Below are positions 11,668 through 32,100 of a DNA stretch of 64,000 bases, in pieces (position 1 is the first letter of the stretch; each line of letters opens with the position of its first letter). The translations under genes were made by a program, and so were the position numbers. The notes under the pieces were generated by a model that saw nothing but the letters and a program-made list of their open reading frames with translations, did no database searches and was not told the origin of the DNA. Origin of the DNA: Pagrus major (Eukaryota > Chordata > Actinopteri > Spariformes > Sparidae); NCBI RefSeq assembly GCF_040436345.1, contig NC_133216.1:13782110-13846109 (forward strand). The letters run 5' to 3'.

Positions 11668-14600
11668 TCCGTCTCTCCTACCTCTGCTGCCTTTCCTTTC
11701 TTTTGCAGTGACATTTTTCTCCATCTGAACTATGTTGTACGTAAAAGTCCCCTTCTCATGTGATGAAAGCAGATAAAGGCCTGCAGTCTAATAAATCTAC
11801 AGTGGTTTCTTTTGCCTTTTCATGCTCCACTAACAGTGGTTCACGATCAGGACCAGAACTCTGGGCCGTTTTATTCTCTTCCAGCAGCGGCAATTTCCAG
11901 ATGTTGGCCGGCCAGTGGTTGGCAGCAAACTGCCAGCACAGGCTCAGGTATATGCTCCCCAGTGATAGAGGGGGGGAACTGCTGGAGGGACTCAGGGAAG
12001 CCTGAAGTCTGGCAATTAGGGAGAGGGTGGCATGTCATAGAGAAGGAGAGTCTGCAGCTAATAAAAGAATAAAAAAAAGACAACAAGAAGACTGGCAGAC
12101 TAACCGACAGTCAAGAGTGATAGACTCTCTGAGAGAAAATAATGGTTGGCAGCTATAAGGATGGCAGACAAAGATCCTATAGAGAATGAGGCTGCACGTT
12201 ATAGAGGGAAGGGAGGAGAAAGAGAGAGAGAGGCAATGGTGATTCCAGCTGGACATGGACCCATTCCCAGAGTGGCAATGCTGAGCAAGGCTCACAAAGA
12301 GCCTAAGGGGACCCCCCCGGACTCACCCAGAAAAAAGGGAGGTAAAGAGGGCCCAGGAGGGAAAGGGAGCCAAGCGGGGGGGAAAGCACTGATAAGCACG
12401 AGGTAGTCCAACACACCCTGACACAGGGAGGAGGGAGGCATGAGCAGCAAACAGGAGGAAAGATAGAGAGAGATTTACACTTATCCTCAAAACAGGAGAA
12501 TTCCCTCTTTAAAAAGGAAAGTGTGCTTGTATCTCACAGATAAAGAGGGAAAAAATTGATGTTGCTCTATCTCCCACTTAAGTTCATACAGAATAGCTTT
12601 TAGAGCAATGTACTGGCACAAAGTACTCAGGATGGATAGATAGATAAGGGAATAAGGAGGGTTTTTCAAAGACAGTGGAGCTCGCAGAAAATTACAGCTA
12701 AAGATAATAAATCATTGATTGTTATGATTGTATGAACTAACAGGCAGCATCCACAAGTAGATACCAGTGGTTTTACTCTTTAACTAACACAAGTCTTAAA
12801 CAATGCTCTCATTATGTACTGTAACTTTGATACATGATTTATGACTACTCATCTCCCAAAACTGCGTGAGGGTGACAGCTGTTATGACATTGTGGAAGGA
12901 CGACTGGAAACAAGTACACCCTGAGGACGCAAACATTTTAGCTATTACAAATAACAAGGATGTTGGTATAGAACAGGGCTCAGTCTGAGGCTAACATTTA
13001 AGTGATCTGATGATCTGAACTAGGTTGCCTGTGGTTAAACAAATAACATGAAAATGGGGGAGTAGAAAGATGAAAGGGTGGAGAAGAGAGGGGAATAAAA
13101 AAGATGTACACTGGCTTATCAGTAGGAGTGTGACAGGAACCTGGATCGTGGCAGGGTCACGTCTTCAGTAAGACCTCAGTTAAAGGTAAGGGGGGGCAGT
13201 AGTGATCACTAAGTTCAATGAGGGCTGGGTCAAAGGCCAACGTCATTATTCATCATTTAAATGAGGCCAGACTGGCAAAAGGCTCAACTTTTTCCAAATC
13301 ATAATGTGACTTGATTTAGCAAGGTGCGGCGGAGGCATTAATTATTTTAACTGAGGGATGTTTTCGTTTTGGATGCCTGAAAAGAATGATGAAATAACTA
13401 TGAAATCTGGCCCTGAAGCTTTGTTTAACCCCTCTTGATTACAAGATTCAGCCATGTTTATGTGTCCTTGAACAAAACACTTACCTGACATCTGACTGAA
13501 TTGTTAACTCGTTAAACTCCTTCAATCAGCTTCAACCAACTGATTTCCATGTAGGTGGGAGGCCCAATTTTCCTTAACCAATCCAAAGAAACCAACATAT
13601 CTGCCTAACTATAACGTCATTTTACGCTGATGCATAGCCATGCCAACATACTGGTTTTGCCGGGGTTTTAAGAGTGGAGCAGAGTGAGCAAAACAAATGA
13701 TTCGGTGATATTGAGAAGCGATATTGATGGCGTCTATGAAACAGCACCATCTATCTCGTCAATAGCGGCCGCCATTGTTGTTATCACTCCATCTTCGTTC
13801 TGGCACACAGCTTAAAAAAACGCTTGACAGCAGCTTGACAACGGCGTTTGAGCTGCCTGTGGTGCTGATTGGCTGAATGTTAGTCCCCCCGCGGCGCTCA
13901 TTGGATCGTCTGCTTTTCAGATGAGAAACCACAGTTCTATGTCACAATGCCAAATGGAGCGGATGGATTCAAAAGTCTGGACCCAGGCAAACAAAACACT
14001 GTACTTCTATCCGCTCCTGGGACTATGTCTGTCTGTCCTGTAAGAACATTTTCTCTTCATTTATCATTAAGTTTCTCAAACACTGACCAAAGAAAATCTG
14101 CAGAACTTAAGTAGCATAAACACCATGATTTCTAACCCATGAACGTTTTAAAAGAGGAGAAAGAAATCAAACATTGTGCAGGAATTAGAAAAGCAAAACC
14201 AAGCAGCTATTACATTTATGTATGTGAGCACGGGTGTACAGTGGAGAGAGAAAAAAACAAGCACAGGGAAGAAAAGGGGGAGGCAAGGGGGAGAGGCGGA
14301 GAAATAGAAGCGAGAGGGTGCTCGCCTGGCACAATGAGTCCTACTTGTTAGCCAGTGACAGTGTCAGGGATCGTGACAGGGTCCAGACGCTAGACACCAG
14401 CTGCAGCGCCTCGTAAATAGACTGCTGTCTCGCAGGCACATTTGCACGGCAATGGTTGCACACACACACGCACACACACAGACACACACAGGCATGTGGG
14501 CACATGCATATACCATGGCAGGCACACAGACAGACACTGACTTATTGTCTCTCCCAAATCTTGTAAAAGGGACAGTGAACCTCTTTGTGCGTTGTGTCCT

Positions 14601-17600
14601 GTTAAAGCTCCTGTGGAGAGAAAATGTACTGTACACACAAGAACTCCAAAAGCAACAAAAATGCAACTAAAATAAGTAAATGTGTATTAATAATTCAATA
14701 ATGTATTCAATAATAACTACATGTTGATGCTTTATGGAAAAACAAACTTTGTGTTCAGTCCATGGGGTGGCTTGCTGGAACTACACGACTAGTCTTTCCC
14801 AGTACTTTAGCCTTGAAGAAGTTAACTTTGTGCGTGTGTATGTGTGTGTGTGCGTTCCCCTTCCCTGCACGGTGATAATGGGGGGGTAACACGCTACATC
14901 TGCCCTGTGGTGCGAGGAGGGAGAAAATGCAGAGGAAAAGGGAAAAGAGTAGGAGAGAGTTGAGAGTTTAGGGCGAGAGGAGAGCTGAGCTGGACGGGGG
15001 GTGAAGGGGTTAAATGCACGGGGCTGATCCTGCTGAGCCAGCAGCAATACGTTAAAGTGCAAGGTTTCATTGTAGCAGATACAGAATGAAACTCCTTCCC
15101 ATTAGTCACGCTAGTAACTGAAAAGGCTCTTCGCGCTGCTTAACCCTTACTGCAGGGCAAACAAACCACAGCAACAACACAGGTACAGCTTGTTATTAGT
15201 TAACGGTTTCTGTATTTGTAGTAACCTCACATGCTTACAGTTAATGTGCAGCGTGCATACGAATGCAAATTGAACTTTCTCAAACTTGATGCTTGAGTGT
15301 CTTGAATTCACACATAGAATGCGACTCAGATGGAGTGACCTTTGAGGGGGATTTTCTTTTTCTAAACTCGTTTTCTCTCCGTTTCACCCCCCCCCCATCC
15401 TCTTCTTGAGTAAGCCTCCCACGCCATGCTACAGTACACACTGTCTCTGAGGGGCTTAGGGAGGAGAAGGCAAGCATACCCTTCCTCCAGTTAGAGCAGG
15501 GCAGAACCATAATCATCATAATTATCATCATCATCACACTGCCTTAACCGAGACACACACCACAGCAAAGCAAGTGGTGCAATGACGAAACAATGGAGCA
15601 AACCAACCACGTAAACAAACACATAACGGGAGGACATAAGGTGAATCGGGTCATTACAAAAAAATAACAGAGCGAGTTGTACTCAGTTCTGCCTGTTATA
15701 GTTTTAATAGCTCAATAATTTCTATTTTTGTTTACACGAAGTAAATGGATACAAGCTGGCTTCATGTGAATGATTTCATCAGCTCGCGGCTATAATCTGG
15801 CGATTTTCCCAAAAACTACCAAACTCCCTGGTTCAGATAACCAAAGGTAACAGCAAAGAATAAGTGATTTCCCTAAGCTCCCTTTAGACGTTCATACATT
15901 ACAAATTATATTAATGTAACCTCTCCGAAATGCATACAAACACACACCTTAACCCTCTGGAGAAGACATGTGTGTTGGCTCAGGCCTCTCTCCAGCCCAT
16001 TTGTTTTAGTGCTCCAGAAAAAAAAAAGAAAAGCCATTTGATCCTAATTAAATCAAAATGGAGCATGAAATGCCTGGTGATCAGCACACAAAAACCCAGC
16101 CCTGGCTGTTTGTTTTCATTACAACAGGTCTGAGACAGCAATACACTGACATCTCTGAGTAAACTCAAAGAAGCCCTAAACATCCCATGAGGGCAGAGCG
16201 GGGAACTAGTAATATTGTTCCTGGCCAAACGTTCAGCAATAATAAAACAACAATTACCATCCATCGTTCTCTCATTTCCCCTCTCATTACAACTCCAGTT
16301 ACCATCAGCACCAGGTAACAAGAACATGTGGCATGCAGCCTAATGTGGTTTACAGAGATGAACGATGTACAGAAAGCATGAGGCCTGTAGTGAGACTCAT
16401 AATGCAAACCATACTGCACTGGAAAAGCTGACAGTATAACACAGATACTGTACATTTCAGGGAAAAGGACGTGACTGACCACTAAGGCTCAAAACTGCAA
16501 TATGGTCAAGTGCAATACCCAAATTGGAGAAGCTGAAATTATTTGATAAAGGTTAAATGTGTGACAAAACAGCATAATAACTAATCACTGTAGTGCTGCA
16601 GAGATTCCCGGACCGACAAATCTTTGGTACAGACCCCAATATTTTTTCAGTGAAAATGAAAATTTTGATGCAAGATTGATAATTCTCTCTCGCAACAAAT
16701 AATCACAACACCATTTTTTTAAACCAGATCGTGGTGCCCTACTGACTACACAACATAAATGTCATATTAGAAGATATGAATGAAATACAAAAAAGCTTAC
16801 AATATGGATCTCAAACTCTACAGCGGCATCATTTCTGCAAAGGTTGTCAGTAACAGCTGCTCATAACTGAGGTCAGGCGGCTTTTACAGACTGCCACCGC
16901 AGCATCTCAGAGGCACTCTTATCTCGAGTTCTTGTCTAGGTCTTGTGTGTGTGTGTGGGGGGGGGGGCATGGTTTCTCCCCACTTCACATCAGAGAGCTG
17001 CTGTCAGAAATACAATGCTCAACTGTATTTAGTCTGAAACGTTTCATCTTACTATGTACTCAAATGATCGAGATCAGGGATTTGTTTTGTGGCAAGGTAT
17101 CATTCATCATTTTGTTTGTGTAGGATTGTGTCATCTAGCTTGTTGGATGCAGAATGTTAACATATTTGTTTTTTATATCATGTTACACCCACAAGACATT
17201 TTTTCAGAGAATTACATCAAACATGGAGTAAGGGCGGAGGTACATCCAATCAGAAGTACTTCTTATTTTACGACTTGCTATCCAACCAGATTGGAAATAC
17301 AGTGTTTATATGATTGAGTACAAAGTTGTCATAGAGACATAGAGTCATGGGGGGGACCTGATATTGTTAAATCAGAAATCAATGGAGTGTCTGGCTGTAA
17401 GTGCAAAGCATTATTTGTGTTTGGATTGTCTGATTGTCAACTGATGTGGCAAAAGACTTCCACGTCCAGCTTCAAGTGAAGCAAGTTCTATTATACACGC
17501 ATCATCAAATGAATTCATCGAGTCTGAGAGGTGCCAGATATCTAACATCTGGCTGAACAATATTTTATCTGTCAGTGATAACATCCCATTGTGGTGATAG

Positions 17601-17692
17601 AATAACTTCAAATTGTATTTGGAGAGTCATCATGTGATGCAACAATTCAAATATAAAAAGGTACTGATGGAGAGTAAAAGGGTTTTCCTTAC

Positions 17693-26912
<9,220 letters not shown>

Positions 26913-27240
26913 TTAATCTGGGTCATGAGCAGCTTGAAACGTGAGTTATCGCGAGACTTGCAAGTCTCACTTCCCTGAAAACGGATATTTCGAATTATTT
27001 ACAAGTACAGTATGACATCTGTTAAATGATTGTATTTAATGAAACGTATTAAAATCAAAACACACTAACATTTAAAGTTGATCCATCGAATCACATTTCC
27101 TGTAATGTTAACTTTTCTTCCGGGCGGGACTTCGTCCTACTGTAACCAAGCAACCGTTTAAACACGTAGGAAGATTTGAATCTGACAGTAATCTAAAATC
27201 ATTTCTGATATTTAATATAAGTATTGTTACGTTTTGCATT
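26913..27240. promoter_or_regulatory. Likely bidirectional IFT80/SMC4 promoter
   Basis: The IFT80 start codon and the likely SMC4 first exon are divergent and lie within about 0.7 kb. The interval holds TATCGCGAGA at 26947-26956, nine of ten bases of the TCTCGCGAGA promoter motif known from bidirectional housekeeping promoters. It overlaps a perfect 16-base palindrome, GAGACTTGCAAGTCTC, at 26953-26968. An ETS/GC-box-like CTTCCGGGCGGGAC lies at 27117-27130. No TATA box is seen. Transcription start sites were not determined. Confidence 0.55.
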
Positions 27241-27571
27241 GTTCGTCTAGATATTCGCTGGATTAAGGTTTATTCGGAGCGAGGCGGAGTTGGCTTCGTC
27301 CCCTTTTTTGAATTTCGTCTTTTTTTTCCCTTGCCCTTTGAACGTTCCATGGTGCCTTGCGTCAGTTTGTAACGAATTTGGTTCGACAGCACAGTTTAGG
27401 CGCCATTTACAAGTTAGAGTTTTCAAGCAGGAGAGCGACTCGGAATGACACGGGGCTAAATTTTGTGGATTATATCTGCCAATTTTTGGATTAACGAACA
27501 CCTTTTCTTCCGAAATCGTGATTTGGCTCGGAAAGGAAGACTCTTGACAGAACGCGCTCATATTGAAGAAG
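27240..27571 (+). other. smc4: Probable SMC4 non-coding exon 1 (5' UTR)
   Basis: The SMC4 start codon sits ten bases after a strong acceptor (ccccttcag|attt at 29027/29028), so an upstream non-coding exon is needed. The best candidate ends at GAAGAAG|gtacag, position 27571. The 5' limit is a guess from the position of the promoter motifs. The leader intron would be 27572-29027. Confidence 0.4.
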
Positions 27572-29037
27572 GTACAGGGAAACATTTTAGCTGAGAGTAA
27601 TGACTGGGTTCCGTCTATTTGCTGAAATGCATAACGTTAGTACCAAACTAGACTTAACATTACCGACACGTTAACTCGAGTTTAAACTGTAGTTACTTTG
27701 GAAAACGTATTGACCGAGGTTAACAGTATTTCATAACGTAGTTGGAGGCGATCGCTTTTCTGCCTTCTACTATATTTAACACAAAAATAGCCTTTTCGTA
27801 GACACACACATACACACACCCCTAACAGTAACATGCAACCTCTCCGATTATCTAAGCAAATGTTAATGTTGCTAAACTTTGAGCTGCAATGTCTTACTCT
27901 GGTTAACGCCAAGTACTTTGGCTAACGTTAGCGAAGTTAAGCGCCCTTTCGGTTCAGATCAGGCTAACTTTGAGTACAGCTCACGTTGCAGTATTGCGTT
28001 GAGTTGCGTTATAGGTCCACAACGCACATACGTTTGCTAATCAAAGTTAGCCATTACGTTAGCGTTAGCTTTGCGTCGTTATTCTACAGCAGCCAACTTA
28101 ATATTTACAGTAGCAGTAACGTGGCAAAGTTAATTCTTAACGCTACGTGTCTTTTTAATCGGAACACCAAGCTGGCGTTAAGTTACCAAGTTATTGAACG
28201 TAAGTTATATGGCACACGTATGTGTATTTATAATCTTAATATTAGTCTAACGTTACCGTCAAGTTACATTCGTAGTTTGAACGTGCTTCCCAATTAGCTA
28301 GCGAGTTAGGTTGCCCCGTGTACACCTCCGCCCCCTACATAAAAGATGAGGGGATTAAATAATATCATTGTCAGTTTGGGACCTCGATCAATTTAGGACG
28401 ACTTTACCACCATCTAGAGAGCCTTTTTTCCTGCGTCTAACTTCGCCAGTGGTGATCATATAACATAGGCTGGGCTGAGAGCTGTGGGGAGAGATTTTAG
28501 ATATTTGCATATAAACTGAATTTGTTATCCAGTTGACGTTACGTTAACCTTATTTTCCATTTTTTTCTCCACATCATTGCAACTTTGTGACGCGCAAATC
28601 AAATGCCCCCTTTAGATGCAGGAGATTACCAAGACTATGTCTGTCACAGGAGGAGGTCATTAATTTATACTGTTATTTGGGTTTAGGGTTAGAATAGCAT
28701 CTAATTCGCTACAATCAACAACGCAGTTTGGCAGCTTGATCGCTGCCATCTGTAATGTTATCAGGCCGAGAGCCATTTTAATAACTCACTTTGTTCAGGT
28801 GACAACCCCGTTTATTCACGTTGGTTTTTTTTAAAAAAAAACCCAACTAGTTATCTTATGTAAAATATACCGACTAACAGTTAGATGGGCGGCAGTGAGA
28901 GCTGACTGTGGTAATGGTTTAAGCCTGACAACGGTAGCTGCGTGTGACCGACTAAAAGTGGAGTTGGGAGATTGACAGGCACAAAAACCACTCATGGATA
29001 TTCCCTTTTTACCAATGACCCCTTCAGATTTCAAATC

Positions 29038-29188
29038 ATGCCATCTAAAACGGCAAAGATCTCAACTGCCTCCGCCAAGCCAAAAGGGAAAGGGTCGCAG
29101 CCTCGGGATGACTCCGAAGACGAGCTGGATGTACCCCCCCTCAAGAAACCAACTCCAATGGCCCAAGAGGAGGCACCGCCGACAACTG
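29038..29188 (+). CDS. smc4: SMC4 coding exon 1 (start codon, low-complexity N-tail, GC donor)
   Basis: The exon encodes the poorly conserved, charged N-terminal tail (MPSKTAKIST..., then an acidic DDSEDELD stretch). It ends ACA ACT G|gcaagtaac. Joined to exon 2 this gives Thr-Thr-Asp-Pro-Ser-Gln-Gly and then the conserved NRSLEEIL motif. Using the GT five bases downstream would break the frame, so the donor is GC. Confidence 0.88.
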
Positions 29189-32100
29189 GCAAGTAACAAA
29201 GGGTGTTTTGGTGTCTGTGAATCTAAATAAGTTGTGTTCACTCAATGGCGTTGCGTGTATTGCTGTATTGCTTGTGGCCAATTGGCACAGCTGTGGAGCT
29301 TTTTTTCTTACTTAATTCTCAACACGTAGGTAGAATGGCTGGTATATTTTTTTCTAAAGTGTCAGTCATCAATAAATGTCTTATGATTTTTGGGATGATT
29401 TTGATATCGTCGAGTGCACTTCTTCCTCGGATCTCCTCAGCAAACGAGGTAATTTATTTCGGATAATGAAACGTTTTCTGTAGTCTGCCAAAACGGTGTT
29501 TGTCTTAATGCATCTAACTTGATAATTTGTCATTTGTATGATAATTTGAACGCGAAGCTTTAGGTGCACATTAAGTGATGTTTGGTCTCTAGATGATGTT
29601 GAAAAGCTTTACTGGGTGTCTGTCTGCAAGGTTTTAATTTACAAACATCGACCCCTTAGCTTGTTTATGCTTATGTGAGCACAATAGATTTTGGACAGGT
29701 CGTTGTGGCTTGGTGTGATGGCAACATAATCGGGTTAACGTTATACATTATGCTCACAAAACAAGGTTTTCCCTGTCTGTGTTATGAGTGCTGTTCAGCA
29801 TGAGTGAAAATGTGACGTTGGTGATCGAAATGTACACTTTGGTTATTTATTATCGACGAAATGAATGTGGCGCATCTACTCTCACGTATCAACGCTTCTC
29901 GTGGAGAGCGTTTGTAGAATAATGTGGTTTTGTTCAAAAGCGGCCATGGTCTCTTTTCTTTTTTCGGGTTTGGCTCTTGTTTTCAGAACAAAGAAAAATA
30001 ACGCCTGTCAACTTTCTCGGGAGTCGTTGTGTGACTGCTGTTGTAACTTGCTGCCTGTGTTTTGTTTGTTTGTTTGGTTTTTTTTCTGCTCCTCTACCCC
30101 TCCCCCATGCACCACTGTCCCCCACCTGAAACGACTCGCACAGAGGAATAAAAGTTGTACTTTTTTCTGTGCCACAGATCCGTCTCAGGGGGAAGCTGCC
30201 GAGGCGGTTGATAATCGAAGTTTGGAGGAGATTCTCGGTAGCATCCCTCCACCCCCGCCCCCAGCAATGACCAATGAACCGGGCGCTCCTCGCCTGATGA
30301 TAACACATTTAGTTAATCGCAACTTTAAATCATACGCAGGCGAGCAGATTCTGGGGCCTTTTCACAAGGTACGACCAAACATGGTTACAAATGTCAACCC
30401 TGCGTGGGAAATACTTTGTTAATATGTTGTGTTAAGCTCACAGATTTACCACCATTTGTACTGTTTCTCATTTTTATTTTATTTGTGTTAAATTTCAGAT
30501 TATGTAGCTGTAAACATGTTGCCTTGTGTAGTGGTAGACACAAAAAAGTACAAAAATATTAGTGTCACTACATTATAACATTTATTTAATTTTTTATGAT
30601 TTTTTTTTCAAAGTGGAAAAAGTCACACTCCTCCATTTTGATTTAGTGAGTGTATCGTACAAGGGGTAGTGATCTAGTGATGTGCTGACATTTCCCTTAA
30701 ATTATGACTTTCTTTGAACTTTGTCTTTTCACCTTTTTGTGCTCCCCTCATTGCTTTGCAAATATAAGTGTATTAAAAAAAATCTTAACTACACCCACTT
30801 GGGAGACATTCACTGTCACAATATTACTATGCTGAAGTGTTCACATATAGGATCTGATGTTATGACATTTACATTATTTGTTTGTGGATGCAGTGTATTT
30901 ATATATAATTGATTTATATACATTTTTTATCTTTTTCTCAGCGCTTTTCGTGCATCATTGGTCCAAATGGAAGTGGGAAGTCCAATGTGATAGATTCGAT
31001 GCTCTTTGTGTTTGGATATAGAGCTCAAAAGATCAGATCGAAAAAGCTCTCAGTGCTGATTCACAGCTCTGATAAACACAAAGATGTGCAAAGCTGTACT
31101 GTGGAGGTGCACTTTCAAAAGATTATTGATAAGGTATATATATCTCTCTATCTATATCTCTGTCACACAGATACACACTGCACTCACTCTGGCTCTCCTA
31201 AATTAATCAATACACAGTCCAAAGTGAAAGGGGGGTGACTAGAAGTATTTTCCAGTGGATAGATATTTTTCCTGAATTTTAGATATATTTTTTTTCCTCA
31301 ATGCTAATGAGCTGATATTGCTACATAATTATAACACCATTGACTAAACACCGACTCAAATCAGTCATGAAAGTTACAACTAACACCCACACCCGCAATA
31401 GTCGATTCATAATGGCCTCAAAGGGATTCCTCTATTTTTGAGTAATTTTTAAATGTGCCATTTAGTGACCAGGCTCTGCTGTTTTGATTGAACTGGGGAA
31501 AGTCAATAAAATGATTATTGGTATTAAGAGCCAAATTGAGTCTGTCACAATAGCTTACAAATTACTTTAAAAACTGATTGTAGTTCAAAGAATTCAAGTT
31601 AAACATGTTTCTATATTTGATCTACCACAGGGGGTGTAAGTTTTGCCTTGACCACTGTTAAATATATCCAGGCCTCTCTGTTTGGTCCATCAGTTCACAG
31701 TAAATTAAAATCAAGTTGTTAAACTAATGCCATCATTTTTATAAACTCTGCCAGCTTGACAATTGGCCATTTCTGAAACTTAAAAATATTTTTTAAGAGG
31801 TGGTGTAAACAAGTTAAATTATTAGACCTGTTTTTAAAATTAATACATTTTTAGGCAAATGACCTACCCTTTTGCATTGCATTTACAATCTCATCATCTT
31901 ATCCAACCTGTTGTTTTAATTTTGTAAATGTAAAATGATAGAATACACATTAATATTGTTATTGGTTTTTTACATGTAGTGTAGCTGACCTGGATCGACT
32001 GTGTGCTTTTTAAACAAGTCCTTTTCTTAATTGTTTCTAATGTTGGGTGTTTTTCTGCCCACCCTCAGTGGATTTGTCACTGTTATGAGTATTATCATTT

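Larger units (their letters stand above)
1..17692 (-). other. Probable IFT80 intron 7 (open at left edge), no exon recognised
   Basis: This stretch follows the last IFT80 exon seen here, which ends in a good donor (GGA|gtaagg). I looked on the minus strand for the next expected IFT80 coding segment, which in vertebrates begins with a Trp-Ser-Tyr motif and continues to a Trp-Glu-Trp-Lys motif, and did not find it. Open frames here are short and mostly made of CA/GA microsatellite translations. The content is microsatellites, hAT-like repeat copies and unassigned AT-rich sequence. Calling it an intron is inference from gene structure; it could contain a small exon I missed. Confidence 0.6.

Noticed and set aside
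12146-12406. 86-codon charged plus-strand open frame
   Set aside because: Low-complexity Lys/Gly/Glu composition, no splice or promoter context and no recognised family.
27247-27585. 112-codon minus-strand open frame
   Set aside because: It is antisense to the likely SMC4 leader exon and has no recognised domain.
28972-29037. Upstream in-frame extension of the SMC4 start
   Set aside because: It lies before the acceptor at 29027 and begins at a non-ATG codon; the ATG at 29038 is used.
29865-30177. In-frame extension upstream of SMC4 exon 2 (185-codon frame)
   Set aside because: It crosses a clear acceptor (ctgtgccacag); conserved SMC4 sequence starts only after it.
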